Source of the DNA: Jannaschia helgolandensis
GTDB lineage: Bacteria > Pseudomonadota > Alphaproteobacteria > Rhodobacterales > Rhodobacteraceae
Assembly (NCBI RefSeq): GCF_900109285.1
Contig: NZ_FNZQ01000004.1
Location: 62,001 to 126,000 of the forward strand
Direction: 5' to 3'
Length of the DNA: 64,000 nt
Part shown: positions 1-9,038 of the stretch, piece by piece
Position numbering within the stretch: position 1 is the first letter of the stretch
Layout of the letters: each line of letters opens with the position of its first letter
Notes under the pieces: generated by a model
What the model saw: only the letters and a program-made list of their open reading frames with translations
Told to the model about the DNA's origin: nothing
The model's database searches: none
Made by a program: the position numbers and the translations under genes

Positions 1-1250
1 CAGGTGACGGTAAAAATACGCTGTATTGCAGCTTTTGCGGCAAGTCACAGCACGAGGTTCGCAAGCTGATTGCGGGTCCGACGGTGTTCATCTGCGACGA
101 ATGCGTCGAACTGTGCATGGATATCATCCGCGAGGAGACCAAGGCCGCGGGCCTGAAATCCTCCGAAGGGACGCCGACGCCGCGCGAAATCTGCCAGGTG
201 CTGGACGACTATGTGATCGGTCAGGAACATGCCAAGCGTGTGTTGTCGGTCGCTGTCCACAATCACTACAAGCGCCTTGATAATGCCGGGAAATCCGACA
301 TCGAGTTGGCCAAGTCCAACATTATGCTGATCGGCCCCACCGGCTGCGGCAAGACGCTGCTGGCGCAGACGCTGGCGCGGATTCTGGATGTGCCGTTCAC
401 CATGGCCGACGCGACCACGCTGACCGAAGCGGGTTACGTGGGCGAAGACGTCGAGAACATCATCCTCAAGCTGTTGCAGGCGTCCGAATACAACGTCGAG
501 CGGGCACAGCGCGGCATCGTCTATATCGACGAGGTCGACAAGATCACCCGCAAGTCCGACAACCCGTCGATCACCCGCGACGTATCGGGCGAAGGCGTGC
601 AGCAGGCCCTGTTGAAGATCATGGAAGGCACCGTCGCCTCCGTACCGCCGCAGGGCGGGCGCAAGCATCCGCAGCAGGAATTCCTGCAGGTCGACACGAC
701 GAACATCCTGTTCGTCTGCGGCGGGGCCTTTGCCGGTCTCGACAAGATCATCGCGCAGCGCGGCAAGGCGTCCAGCATGGGCTTCGGTGCCGACGTGAAG
801 GCCCCTGACGAAAAGACCGTGGGTGAATACTTCAAGGATCTGGAGCCGGAAGACCTGTTGAAATTCGGCCTGATCCCGGAATTTGTCGGACGTCTGCCGG
901 TTATCGCGACGCTGACCGATCTGGATCTGGAGGCGCTGGTGACGATCCTGACGCAGCCGAAGAACGCGCTGGTCAAACAGTATCAGCGCCTGTTCGATCT
1001 GGAGGGCGTGGCCCTGACCTTTACCGATGATGCGTTGCAGGCCATCGGCAAGCGCGCCATCGAACGCAAGACCGGCGCGCGCGGGTTGCGGTCGATCATG
1101 GAAGATATCCTGCTCGACACGATGTTCGAACTGCCCGGCATGGATACGGTCGAGGAAGTCGTCGTGAACGAGGAGGCCGTCCGCCGCGAGGTCAAGCCGC
1201 TGCTGATCCACTCCGACAAGAAGGTGGAGGAACCGGCCTCGGCCGGGTGA
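1..1250 (+). CDS. clpX: ClpX, ATPase subunit of the ClpXP protease (5' end outside window)
   Basis: ATP-dependent unfoldase that feeds tagged substrates to ClpP in the cytoplasm. The reading frame is open from base 3 and gives 415 residues to the TGA at 1248-1250, so only a few N-terminal residues are missing. It begins with the N-terminal C4 zinc-binding domain (CSFCGKS, then CDECVELC). The AAA+ core follows with Walker A GPTGCGKT, pore loop GYVGED, Walker [10 protein letters not shown] and the ClpX-typical C-terminal domain with [11 protein letters not shown]. An ATG-initiated protein inside this window would lose the zinc finger, so the true start lies upstream. clpP is expected just upstream but cannot be seen. 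A strong hairpin follows the stop. Confidence 0.97.
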   Translation, partial: GDGKNTLYCSFCGKSQHEVRKLIAGPTVFICDECVELCMDIIREETKAAGLKSSEGTPTPREICQVLDDYVIGQEHAKRVLSVAVHNHYKRLDNAGKSDIELAKSNIMLIGPTGCGKTLLAQTLARILDVPFTMADATTLTEAGYVGEDVENIILKLLQASEYNVERAQRGIVYIDEVDKITRKSDNPSITRDVSGEGVQQALLKIMEGTVASVPPQGGRKHPQQEFLQVDTTNILFVCGGAFAGLDKIIAQRGKASSMGFGADVKAPDEKTVGEYFKDLEPEDLLKFGLIPEFVGRLPVIATLTDLDLEALVTILTQPKNALVKQYQRLFDLEGVALTFTDDALQAIGKRAIERKTGARGLRSIMEDILLDTMFELPGMDTVEEVVVNEEAVRREVKPLLIHSDKKVEEPASAG

Positions 1251-1272
1251 TCCTATCGCTATCGTATCGACG

Positions 1273-1296
1273 CGCCGCCCCCCTGGGGCGGCGTTT
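1273..1296 (+). terminator. Rho-independent terminator after clpX
   Basis: A 9-bp GC-only stem (1273-1281 pairing with 1285-1293) with a 3-nt loop, followed by TTT. It lies 23 nt after the clpX stop. Confidence 0.75.
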
Positions 1297-1627
1297 CGGT
1301 TTGCGCGGCATCGCTTCTCTTTCTCTCGTCATCCATCCGCGGCATTGCGCCCGTCAGAACGTGGCGCCATGACCGCCATCAGCCTGGGCCCGGAGAGCAG
1401 GTTCACCCCGGCTGACCGCATGCCGGAAACCGACAGGCCACATGACCCCACGCCGCGGCGGGTCGGTTCAGTCTGAAGATGCGAGCCCCCGACATATTGG
1501 CCACGATTCCGCAAGATATGGTGGGCTGAACACAGCAGGCTTCACAGGTTTGGGAATATGCGCTAGGGTCCCGTCAAGGCAGGTCCGATCAACGAACCGC
1601 CATCGGCAGTAAACAGTCTTGGGGCAG
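1297..1627. other. Intergenic region, no gene seen
   Basis: About 330 bp between the clpX terminator and the next lipoprotein gene. Short open frames here have no codon bias, ribosome binding site or recognisable motif. The region presumably carries the promoter of the downstream lipoprotein/carboxypeptidase genes, but I cannot point to convincing -35/-10 boxes. Confidence 0.5.
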
Positions 1628-2752
1628 ATGACAGTGCGACAGGCATTTCACGGGGCGCTTGCCTCCAGAACCATCCGATTCACATCATCCGTCGCGCTGA
1701 TCGCCCTGATCGCGGGCTGCCAGTCCGCGCTCAATGGCGGCAGCGATGCGACCCGTGCGGCCCCGGCCTTTGACAGCGTCCAGCTGATCGAACGCGACGT
1801 CGAGGCGCCCGAAGTCTTCAAGGCACAGGATCGCGCGCTCTGGGATGGACGACCCAGTCTTGGCGGCGTCTGGGTCGCGGCTCCTGGTGTGCGTGACCCG
1901 GAGCGGGTCATCATCCGCAATTCCGACAATGGCAAATTTGTCATAGGCGCTTTGTTCAAGCGTGAACGGGACAACCCCGGCCCGGCTCTGCAACTGTCGT
2001 CCGATGCGGCCGCCGCGCTTGGCATCATCGCCGGGGCCCCCACGATCATCGACGTCGTCGCCCTGCGCCGGGAAGAAGTGTCCGAGCCGGTCGCCGCCCC
2101 CGCCGCCAGTGCCCCGCTGACCGAGACCGAAACCGTGCCGTTGACCGAAGAAACGGTCCAGACTGCCGTCGTTCCCGCCACACCGCACCCCGATGCCATC
2201 GCCGCAGCCGCAACGGCCATCGACACTGACGAACCCGATACCATGGCTGTAATCGGGTCCGAAGGCGCAGAGGTGTCCGTCGCCGCATCCGTCGAACAAC
2301 CTGCGCGCCGCCGCAATGTCTTCCAGCGCCTGTTCGGCCGCAAGACACCCGCCAGCACCCCCCTGTCCGCTGCACCGTCAGACCCGTCGACCACAGCATT
2401 GTCAGACGCCGGGCCCGCCGCTTCCAGCGCGATCAGCCCCACCGTGACCGCCACCTCGCTGGATGCACCGCCGGTGCGAACCGCTTCCGCCGCACCGGCA
2501 CCCGCGCGCAGCACAGGCCTTGACCGGGCCTATGTCCAGATCGGCATCTTCTCGGTCGAGGAAAACGCCCGCAACACGGCGACGTCGCTGTCCACTGCCG
2601 GGGTCGTGCCGACGGTGCTGGAACAGGAAAGCCAGGGCCGCCGATTCTGGCGTGTCGTGGTCGGACCCTCGACAACCGCATCGGACCGGGCGGCGGTTAT
2701 CCGCAAGGCCAAGGGGCTTGGCTTCACCGATGCTTTTGCTGTCGGCGGCTAA
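1628..2752 (+). CDS. SPOR-domain lipoprotein
   Basis: 374-residue exported protein. The N-terminus is a lipoprotein signal (hydrophobic stretch then lipobox ALIAGC, Cys near residue 30). Residues about 35-140 form an uncharacterised globular region with a GGVWVA motif. The middle (about 140-285) is low-complexity, Ala/Pro/Thr-rich. The last 80 residues are a SPOR domain (YVQIGIFS ... RVVVGP ... GFTDAF), a fold that binds denuded septal peptidoglycan. An upstream TTG at 1619 also opens the frame, but the ATG at 1628 is preferred. A D-Ala-D-Ala carboxypeptidase follows 49 nt downstream on the same strand, so both probably act on septal peptidoglycan. The partner or substrate of this particular protein is unknown. 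Confidence 0.85.
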   Translation: MTVRQAFHGALASRTIRFTSSVALIALIAGCQSALNGGSDATRAAPAFDSVQLIERDVEAPEVFKAQDRALWDGRPSLGGVWVAAPGVRDPERVIIRNSDNGKFVIGALFKRERDNPGPALQLSSDAAAALGIIAGAPTIIDVVALRREEVSEPVAAPAASAPLTETETVPLTEETVQTAVVPATPHPDAIAAAATAIDTDEPDTMAVIGSEGAEVSVAASVEQPARRRNVFQRLFGRKTPASTPLSAAPSDPSTTALSDAGPAASSAISPTVTATSLDAPPVRTASAAPAPARSTGLDRAYVQIGIFSVEENARNTATSLSTAGVVPTVLEQESQGRRFWRVVVGPSTTASDRAAVIRKAKGLGFTDAFAVGG

Positions 2753-2801
2753 CATCCTATATCGACCGAAGACTATTCCCAATATCCGGAGAACCCTGCC
2801 C

Positions 2802-3974
2802 ATGCTCCGCCCTCTGATCGCGGCCCTGCTACTGTCCACTTTCACTTTCGCCAGCAGTGCGCTGGCACAGGAATTCGCGACCCAGGCCGGGGCCGCCGTC
2901 GTCGTAGACCACAATACCGGACAGATCCTGCTGTCGAAGAACGCCGACGTGCCTTTGCCGCCCGCATCCATGTCCAAATTGATGACCCTGAACATGACGT
3001 TCGAGGCACTGGCCAGTGGCCAGCTGACGTTGGAAACGGAACTTCCGGTCTCGCAGGAAGCGGCCAGCTATGGCGGATCGACGATGTTTCTGGACCCGCG
3101 CGACCGCGTATCGGTCGAGGATCTGATCCGCGGTGTCGTGGTCCTGTCGGGCAACGACGCCAGCGCCGTTCTGGCCGAAGCCCTGTCGCCGGACGGGACC
3201 GAGGCCGGGTTCGGAAGGATGATGACCGAACGCGCGCGCGAATTGGGCATGGTCAATTCGGTGTTCCGCAATTCGAACGGCTGGCCCGCACCGGGGCACG
3301 TCATGTCGATGAACGACCTGGCGATTCTGGCTGAACGTCTGATTACCGAATTTCCTGTATATTACAAATACTTCGCCGAAACCGAGTTCGCCTTCGACGG
3401 TCGATCGCCCTCCAACCGTTATAATCGCAACCCCTTGCTGCGGCTGAACATCGGGGCCGATGGCCTGAAAACGGGACACACGCAGGAAGCGGGCTTCGGC
3501 CTTGTCGGCAGCGCCGTTCAGGGTGACCGCCGCGTGACTTTCGTAATCTCGGGCCTGGACTCCGAGGCGGCACGCGCCGAGGAAAGCGAACGCATCGTCA
3601 ACTGGGCGTTCCGCCAGTTCGCCGAAGTCGAGCTTCTGGCCGATCAGAAAGCAATACTGCAGGCCGATGTTTTCATGGGCGAAGCTGAGACTGTCGACCT
3701 GATCCCGGAAAATGCGGTGACACTGTTGCTGCCGGTCACGGGCCGCAAGGCGGTGACAGGCGAAATCACTTACGACGGCCCGATCAAGGCTCCGGTCACG
3801 GCGGGAACGCGACTGGGTACGCTGACCCTGTCGCATCCGGGTGTGCCACCGGTCGAGGTGCCGCTGATCGCGGCAGCCGACGTGGAGCGGGCCGGACCCA
3901 TGCGCCGGCTCGAGATCGCGGGCGGGCGCGTCGCAGGCGATCTGCTGGGATCGGCGATGGAACGATTCCAGTAA
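2802..3974 (+). CDS. dacA: D-alanyl-D-alanine carboxypeptidase (PBP5/6 family)
   Basis: Periplasmic serine peptidase that trims the terminal D-Ala of peptidoglycan stem peptides. 390 residues. The signal peptide ends near ALAQ (residue 23). The three penicillin-binding motifs are present: S56-x-x-K59 (SMSK), SGN (LSGNDAS) and KTG (LKTGHT). A PBP5-type C-terminal beta domain follows (about residues 280-370). The start was chosen because the ATG at 2802 follows a GGAG motif and begins the signal peptide; the frame is open further upstream inside the preceding gene, but that part has no protein-like character. Peptidase S11 family membership is secure; the exact paralogue name (dacA, dacC or dacF) is not. 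Confidence 0.93.
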   Translation: MLRPLIAALLLSTFTFASSALAQEFATQAGAAVVVDHNTGQILLSKNADVPLPPASMSKLMTLNMTFEALASGQLTLETELPVSQEAASYGGSTMFLDPRDRVSVEDLIRGVVVLSGNDASAVLAEALSPDGTEAGFGRMMTERARELGMVNSVFRNSNGWPAPGHVMSMNDLAILAERLITEFPVYYKYFAETEFAFDGRSPSNRYNRNPLLRLNIGADGLKTGHTQEAGFGLVGSAVQGDRRVTFVISGLDSEAARAEESERIVNWAFRQFAEVELLADQKAILQADVFMGEAETVDLIPENAVTLLLPVTGRKAVTGEITYDGPIKAPVTAGTRLGTLTLSHPGVPPVEVPLIAAADVERAGPMRRLEIAGGRVAGDLLGSAMERFQ

Positions 3975-4090
3975 AGGGTCCGTTCTCCGTGGTCGTTTTC
4001 TCCCTTGGCACGAATACCTGCCGAGCCAAGAAAAGCGGCGGCATCGCCTATCGTCTTTTCCCTTTGAACGGGGCCTGCTAGGCCGATTTC

Positions 4091-4687
4091 ATGTTTATTT
4101 CGTTCGAAGGCATCGACGGGTCAGGCAAGTCGACGCAAGCGCGGCGGCTGGCCGATTTTCTGCGCGCACGCGGCCACGATGTCGTCCTGACGCGGGAGCC
4201 GGGCGGTTCCGACGGGGCCGAGGCCATCCGCCGCCTGCTGGTCGAAGGCGATCCTGATCGCTGGTCACCCGAGACGGAGCTTCTGCTGTTCAATGCGGCG
4301 CGGCGCGATCATCTGGAGCGGTTGATCCTTCCCGTGCTGGATCGCGGTGCCTGGGTCGTATCCGACAGGTTTGCGGATTCGACGCGCGTCTATCAGGGCG
4401 CGACGCGCGGCGATCTGCGCGAACTGGTCGATGCGCTGCACGGGTTGGTCATCCGGCGCGAACCGGACCTGACCGTCGTGATCGACATGGACCCCGAAGT
4501 CGCACTGTCGCGCGGGTTGGCACGCGGATCTGGCGAAGATCGGTTCGAGGATTTCGGCCTGCCGTTCCAGCAGAAATTGCGCGCCGGATTCCTGGCGCTG
4601 GCCGGTGATTTCCCCGATCGCATCCGCATCGTCGACGGCATGGCCGGGGCGGACGAGGTCGCACGCCGGGTCGAGGCCCTGGTGTGA
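4091..4687 (+). CDS. tmk: Thymidylate kinase
   Basis: Phosphorylates dTMP to dTDP in dTTP synthesis. 198 residues, normal for the family. P-loop GIDGSGKST at residues 7-15, the nucleoside-binding SDRFADST segment near residue 95, and an Arg-rich LID (RGSGEDRFED). The stop overlaps the start of holB by 4 nt (GTGA), so the two are probably translationally coupled. The order tmk-holB-tatD is common in proteobacteria. About 115 bp without a recognised gene separate it from dacA. Confidence 0.97.
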   Translation: MFISFEGIDGSGKSTQARRLADFLRARGHDVVLTREPGGSDGAEAIRRLLVEGDPDRWSPETELLLFNAARRDHLERLILPVLDRGAWVVSDRFADSTRVYQGATRGDLRELVDALHGLVIRREPDLTVVIDMDPEVALSRGLARGSGEDRFEDFGLPFQQKLRAGFLALAGDFPDRIRIVDGMAGADEVARRVEALV

Positions 4688-5742
4688 GCGACATTCCCGA
4701 AGCCGACCGCTCGGGCGAGGCGCCGCATCCGCGCGAAACGACGCAATTATTCGGTCAATCTGCGGCGGAAGCTGAGTTTCTGGACGCCTGGAATACGGGG
4801 CGTCTGCACCATGGCTGGCTGTTGACCGGGGCGAACGGCGTTGGCAAGGCGACGCTGGCGTGGCGTATCGCCCGGTTTCTGCTGACAGACCCGCCCGCGC
4901 AGGCCGACACGCTGGACGCCCCTCCGGGCCACGCCGCCCTGCCCCGTATCCGCGCTCTGTCCGAGCCGTCTCTGATGCTGATCCGGCGTCCCTGGGACGA
5001 GAAGGCGAAGAAGCTGAAGACGCAGATCACCGTCGATGAAGTCCGCCGCCTCGGCAGCTTCTTCGGCCTGTCCGCCGGGGGGCGCCGCGTCGTGATCGTG
5101 GACCCGGCGGACGAGTTGAACCCCTCGGCGGCCAATGCGATCCTGAAACTGCTGGAGGAGCCGCCTGCGAAAGCCACGCTGCTGCTGATTTCGCACCGAC
5201 CCGCCCGGCTGTTGCCGACGATCCGGTCGCGGTGCCGGGTGCTGCGACTGGCCCCACTGGAGCCGGATGCACTGGAGGCCGCAGTCGTGCAGGCCGGGGG
5301 TCACCCCGCCGCCGCCAACCCGTTGGCCGAAGGATCGGTCGGCGCGGCGCTGGAATTGGCCGATGGGGGTGCCGACACCTACGAGGCACTGGTCAACCTG
5401 TTGTCCAAACCGCAGATGGACCGCGCCCGCGCCCGCGCCATGGCCGATGCCTGCGCGGGCAAGGCAGGCGCGGCACGCCTGGATGCGACCGTCACCGCCA
5501 TCGCCCGCCTGCTGCACCGCGCCGCGCGCACCGGTCTGCTGGGCCCGCCCCCGGATGCGCCAGACGCCGAAGTCCGCACCCTGACGCGGCTGGCCCCGCA
5601 CGACGCCGCCGCCCGCGTCTGGGCGAGATTGGCGCAGGACATCGGCGACCGCGTGGCCCATGCGCGTGCCGTCAACGTCGACCCCGCCGCAATCGTCTGG
5701 GACGCACTTGCCCGGATCGACGCGCAGGCACGACAGATCTGA
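4684..5742 (+). CDS. holB: DNA polymerase III delta' subunit
   Basis: Clamp-loader subunit of the replicative polymerase. 352 residues, starting with GTG in the GTGA overlap with tmk. The N-terminal AAA+ domain has Walker A GANGVGKAT (about residues 48-56) and the SRC motif (TIRSRCRVLRL) typical of delta'/gamma subunits. Unlike most delta' proteins, which have degenerate P-loops, the P-loop here looks intact; this is usual in alphaproteobacterial homologues. The zinc-binding cysteines of gamma/tau are absent, which argues against dnaX. The C-terminal half is Ala-rich and helical, as expected for the collar domain. Confidence 0.93.
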   Translation: MSDIPEADRSGEAPHPRETTQLFGQSAAEAEFLDAWNTGRLHHGWLLTGANGVGKATLAWRIARFLLTDPPAQADTLDAPPGHAALPRIRALSEPSLMLIRRPWDEKAKKLKTQITVDEVRRLGSFFGLSAGGRRVVIVDPADELNPSAANAILKLLEEPPAKATLLLISHRPARLLPTIRSRCRVLRLAPLEPDALEAAVVQAGGHPAAANPLAEGSVGAALELADGGADTYEALVNLLSKPQMDRARARAMADACAGKAGAARLDATVTAIARLLHRAARTGLLGPPPDAPDAEVRTLTRLAPHDAAARVWARLAQDIGDRVAHARAVNVDPAAIVWDALARIDAQARQI

Positions 5743-5790
5743 CCGCGCGCGCCCTTGAGTCCGGACCGCCCGTGGCCTAATCCGCGCGAC

Positions 5791-6573
5791 ATGGAACCCA
5801 AAGTCACCGACAGTCACTGCCACCTCGACTTTCCGCAGTTCGAGGGCGAGCTTCCCGACCTTCTGGATCGCGCCGCGAAAGTGGGCGTCCATCGCATGGT
5901 CACGATCTGCACCAAGCTGAAGAATGCGCCCGCCGTGCGCGCCCTGTCAGATGCCCACGCCCCTGTCTTCTGGGCCGCCGGAACGCATCCGATGAGCGCC
6001 GCTGACGAGCCACTGGCCACCGTCGAAGACCTGGTCGCCCTGGCCATACACCCCAAGATGGTCGGCATCGGCGAGACGGGGCTGGACTATCACTATACGG
6101 CCGACAGCATGGCCGTTCAGCAGGAAAGTCTGCGCATTCACATCGAAGCCGCGCGCCGCACCGGCCTGCCGCTGATCATCCACGCCCGCGATGCCGATGA
6201 AGACATGGCGCGCATTCTGGCCGAGGAACATCGCGCGGGCACCTATACCTGCGTCATGCACTGCTTCAGCAGCGGGCCTGCGTTGGCCCAAGCTGCGATC
6301 GACCTGGGGTTCTACCTGTCGATGTCGGGTATCGCGACCTTCCCCCGCTCGCAGGAGGTACGCGATATCTTCGCCGCCGCACCACTGGATCGCGTGCTGG
6401 TCGAGACCGACAGCCCCTATCTGGCCCCGCCCCCCCATCGCGGCAGACGCAACGAGCCGTCGTTCGTCAATCTGACGGCGCGCAAGGGGGCGGAGGTCTT
6501 CGGCATGGAGTATGCCGACTTCGCCGCCGCGACCGAGGCGAATTTCGAACGCTTGTTCACCAAGGCGGCCTGA
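5791..6573 (+). CDS. tatD: TatD-family metal-dependent DNase
   Basis: Mg2+-dependent hydrolase of the TatD family (3'-5' exonuclease activity in characterised members). 260 residues. The metal-site motifs are in order: DSHCHLDF (residues 7-14), GIGETGLDYHY, IHARDADED, MHCFSS and ETDSPYLAPPPHRG. The ATG at 5791 is chosen because it places the HxH motif at the normal distance from the N-terminus; the frame also opens at a TTG at 5755. It lies 48 nt after holB. It ends 6 nt before the convergent WYL regulator gene. Confidence 0.94.
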   Translation: MEPKVTDSHCHLDFPQFEGELPDLLDRAAKVGVHRMVTICTKLKNAPAVRALSDAHAPVFWAAGTHPMSAADEPLATVEDLVALAIHPKMVGIGETGLDYHYTADSMAVQQESLRIHIEAARRTGLPLIIHARDADEDMARILAEEHRAGTYTCVMHCFSSGPALAQAAIDLGFYLSMSGIATFPRSQEVRDIFAAAPLDRVLVETDSPYLAPPPHRGRRNEPSFVNLTARKGAEVFGMEYADFAAATEANFERLFTKAA

Positions 6574-6579
6574 TCCGGA

Positions 6580-7293
6580 TCATGCCAGCGGATCGGACGG
6601 CAGGACGCACCCCTCCCGCGCCTCAATCTGGGCGATGCAGGCCGACAGGCTGCGGTCCGGGTGGGGGTCGAAGCCGTCGTCCAGCGGCTCCAGAACACCG
6701 ATCCGGTCAATACGGAACATGCGGAAATCGCTGCGCAATTCGCACCACGCCACCAAGGTCCAGACGCGGCCCCAGAACCAGAGGCCCAAGGGCTGCACCC
6801 TGCGGTTCGTATGATTTCCATCCGGCGTGACGTAGACCATTCGCACCAGACACCGGTCCCGAATTTGACGGTCCAGCACATCAAGGCGTTCTCGATCGGA
6901 CGCCGCCATCCCGTCCATGGGTGCGCTCAGACGCGACAGCGCGTCCTGCACGTCCTGCGCGCGGGGCACAACGGCTTCGATCTTCGACAAGGCGTCGCGC
7001 GCGCCACCGGCCATGTCATGTCCGCCCCAGGCCGACACCATGCGCGCGCCCAAGGCCAGGGCCGTCACCTCGGCTTCGGTGAACATCAGCGGCGGCAGGT
7101 CGAAGCCGGAGCGCATGACATATCCGACGCCCGCCGCCCCCTCGACAGGGACGCCGGACGCCTGCAGGTCCGCGATGTCGCGATAGATCGTGCGTTCCGA
7201 CACCTCGGCGATTTCCGACAACCGCGCCGCCGTCCACAGCTTGCCGCCGCGCAGGGTCTGCACCAGACGGAAAAGGCGGTCGGCGCGGCGCAT
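6580..7293 (-). CDS. YafY-like HTH/WYL-domain transcriptional regulator
   Basis: 237-residue DNA-binding regulator. Residues about 1-60 form a DeoR-type helix-turn-helix (LSEIAEVSERTIYRDIADL), followed by the conserved GVGYVMRSGFDLPPL linker and MFTEAEVTAL. Residues about 135-215 form a WYL ligand-sensing domain (LVRMVYVTPDG ... RRVQPLGLWFWGRVWTLVAWC). The gene lies 5 nt downstream of a VOC/glyoxalase-like gene and is presumably co-transcribed with it, an arrangement often seen for this regulator type. The inverted repeat at 7730-7753 upstream of the pair is a good candidate for its autoregulatory operator. The ligand is unknown. Confidence 0.88.
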   Translation of the reverse strand: MRRADRLFRLVQTLRGGKLWTAARLSEIAEVSERTIYRDIADLQASGVPVEGAAGVGYVMRSGFDLPPLMFTEAEVTALALGARMVSAWGGHDMAGGARDALSKIEAVVPRAQDVQDALSRLSAPMDGMAASDRERLDVLDRQIRDRCLVRMVYVTPDGNHTNRRVQPLGLWFWGRVWTLVAWCELRSDFRMFRIDRIGVLEPLDDGFDPHPDRSLSACIAQIEAREGCVLPSDPLA

Positions 7294-7298
7294 GGGCG

Positions 7299-7670
7299 TC
7301 AGCCCTCGAACAGGCCGACGGAATTGCCGTCGGGGTCGATTGCATAAAAGAAGCGCCCCACCGGGATCGGGATCGCATCGCTGACCACCTGGCCCCCGGC
7401 CCCGCGAACACGGTCCATGATCGCCTCCAGCTTGCCCGGCGCGGCCAGATGAATGGTGTTGCCCGTGCCCTCGGGCGCCGGCTTGCCGGGATAGAGATGC
7501 CCGGCCACGCCGGGATCGTCCATGCTGGTCCCCAGCGGGACCATCGGGTTCGGCCCGCTCTCGTCCAGGCGCAGTTCGCGCTCCAGCACGGCGGCATAGA
7601 ACGCCCGGCCGCGTTCCATGTCAGTGACGGGTATCTCGGCCCACACGACGACATTTGTTGGATCAGACAT
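7299..7670 (-). CDS. VOC-family (glyoxalase/bleomycin-resistance-like) protein
   Basis: 123-residue single vicinal-oxygen-chelate module pair (WAEIPVTDMERGRAFYAAVL at the N-terminus, FFYAIDPDGNSVGLFEG at the C-terminus). The family includes glyoxalases, dioxygenases and antibiotic-binding proteins, so no specific reaction can be assigned. The N-terminal glyoxalase-I His is replaced by the WAEIPV motif of the small YtjC/PhnB-like group, arguing against a true glyoxalase I. The start MSDPTNVV at 7670 is preferred over an in-frame upstream ATG because family members start here. It is the first gene of a two-gene unit with the WYL regulator. Confidence 0.85.
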   Translation of the reverse strand: MSDPTNVVVWAEIPVTDMERGRAFYAAVLERELRLDESGPNPMVPLGTSMDDPGVAGHLYPGKPAPEGTGNTIHLAAPGKLEAIMDRVRGAGGQVVSDAIPIPVGRFFYAIDPDGNSVGLFEG

Positions 7671-7716
7671 TTTTGTTCTCCGGTTTACGGCCCCGACCGT
7701 CGGGGCACCGGACATA

Positions 7717-7764
7717 TCCTGACACCCCCCTCCTGACAGCATACTGTCAGGAGCGTTCAGGAGG
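7717..7764. promoter_or_regulatory. Candidate operator: repeated TCCTGACA half-sites with a perfect inverted repeat
   Basis: A 10-bp perfect inverted repeat (7730-7739 with 7744-7753, centre CATA) is built from the half-site TCCTGACAG. A further direct copy of TCCTGACA lies at 7717-7724 (14-nt spacing), and a shorter inverted half-site, TTCAGGAG, at 7756-7763. The array sits about 60 bp upstream of the VOC gene start and directly after the ureG stop. There is no T-run after the repeat on either strand, so it is not a normal terminator. Binding by the WYL regulator two genes away is an inference. Confidence 0.6.
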
Positions 7765-8386
7765 CGGTGGATTTCTCCAGCCCGCCCTCGCGCTGGATGA
7801 ACGCGACGATCTGATCCACGCCCTGCCCCTGTCGCAGCGCCGCCAAGACATAAGGCCGGGTACCGCGCGCCGTGTCCAGATCAATGCGCGCGCGATCCAG
7901 GTCGACGCCGACATGCGGGGCCAGATCGGTCTTGTTCAGCACCAGAAGGTCCGACCGTGTCACCCCCGGCCCGCGTTTGCGTGGAATGTCCTGCCCGGCG
8001 GCGGTGTCGATCAGATAGATCGTCAGATCCGCAAGTTCCGGGCTGAAGGTCGCGGCCAGATTGTCGCCACCGCTCTCGATCAGCACGACATCCAGATCGG
8101 GGTGCGCCGTCCGCAAGTCGGCAATTGCGGCCAGATTGATCGACGCATCCTCGCGGATCGCGGTGTGCGGGCAGCCACCTGTTTCCACCCCCCGGATGCG
8201 GTCCAGCGGCAAGACCTGCGCGCGCATGAGGTGTTCGGCATCCTCGCGCGTGTAGATGTCGTTGGTGATGACCGCCACAGATAGATCGCGCGATAATTCG
8301 CGGGCCAGATGTTCAGTCAGCGTGGTCTTGCCCGCGCCCACGGGGCCACCGATGCCGATGCGCAGAGGGCCGTTCACGCTAATCAT
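7757..8386 (-). CDS. ureG: Urease accessory GTPase UreG
   Basis: SIMIBI-class GTPase that drives nickel delivery into urease together with UreD, UreE and UreF. 209 residues, the usual length. P-loop GPVGAGKTT near residues 14-22, the metal-binding [12 protein letters not shown] motif (Cys-Pro-His), ESGGDNL, and the guanine-specificity motif NKTDLA. Last gene of the reverse-strand urease operon; about 35 nt separate it from ureF. Its stop is followed within 4 nt by the candidate operator of the next transcription unit. Confidence 0.97.
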   Translation of the reverse strand: MISVNGPLRIGIGGPVGAGKTTLTEHLARELSRDLSVAVITNDIYTREDAEHLMRAQVLPLDRIRGVETGGCPHTAIREDASINLAAIADLRTAHPDLDVVLIESGGDNLAATFSPELADLTIYLIDTAAGQDIPRKRGPGVTRSDLLVLNKTDLAPHVGVDLDRARIDLDTARGTRPYVLAALRQGQGVDQIVAFIQREGGLEKSTAS

Positions 8387-8420
8387 ATCGTAATTATTTC
8401 AAGCAATTGAAATACGTTCT

Positions 8421-9038
8421 TCATGTCCGAAAGATCCTCGGTTGCAGCGTCTCATGCGCCATCGCGTCCATCTCGGCCAGCACCGCCGCAGACCCCGGTG
8501 GGTCAATCTCATCGCGCGCCGCCGTCACGGCGACATCGGCATGCAGGCCACGCAACACGGTCTGCGCCGTGCTCTGGCCAAGCGGCAGGAACCGCGCGGC
8601 AGCCGACACCATCTGGCCCGCGAAGCCTTGCAGAAACAACAGCGCGACGACGCCCGCGTCCATTCCCAGCGCCCGCACGCCCAAAGCTACGGGCAGCGGC
8701 AAATCGTCCAGTGGCATATCGCCCATCACGGTGGTCACTTCGCAGAAGGCCGCACCCTGGTCGCGCGCCTCCTGCCAGCGTTCGGGACTGCCCGCGCGGG
8801 CGCGCAGGATCGCGGTCAGATGGGCCGGGTCGTCGCCAGCCATGCTGCGGCGGATGGCCCAGACATCCAGCGGGCCGGTCCCGTGGGTCAGAACGGCGCG
8901 AACCCAGGCCGTCAGGCTGGCCGCGTCGGTCACGTGGCCCCCGGCCATCGCCGTCTCCAGCCCGTGCGAATAGGCATAGCCCGACACCGGGAACGCGGGC
9001 GACAGCCACTGCGTCAGGCGCAAAAGGTCAGTGGTCAT
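8421..9038 (-). CDS. ureF: Urease accessory protein UreF
   Basis: Helical scaffold that couples UreG GTP hydrolysis to urease activation. 205 residues from the ATG at 9038 (TDLLRLTQWLSPAFPVSGYA). A second in-frame ATG at 9047 is equally possible. Either start overlaps the 3' end of ureE by 11 or 20 nt. Family hallmarks visible are the LTQWLSPAFP N-terminus, the YSHGLE motif and the GQS-TAQ-LRGLHADVAV region. The C-terminus PRIFRT matches the conserved RLFRS-like tail that contacts UreG. Confidence 0.94.
   Translation of the reverse strand: MTTDLLRLTQWLSPAFPVSGYAYSHGLETAMAGGHVTDAASLTAWVRAVLTHGTGPLDVWAIRRSMAGDDPAHLTAILRARAGSPERWQEARDQGAAFCEVTTVMGDMPLDDLPLPVALGVRALGMDAGVVALLFLQGFAGQMVSAAARFLPLGQSTAQTVLRGLHADVAVTAARDEIDPPGSAAVLAEMDAMAHETLQPRIFRT

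Noticed and set aside
45-1211. Long reverse-strand frame opposite clpX
   Set aside because: Antisense shadow of a high-GC gene; no motifs, and clpX on the other strand is unambiguous.
1329-1514. Reverse-strand 61-codon frame after clpX
   Set aside because: No ribosome binding site, domain or codon bias; treated as intergenic.
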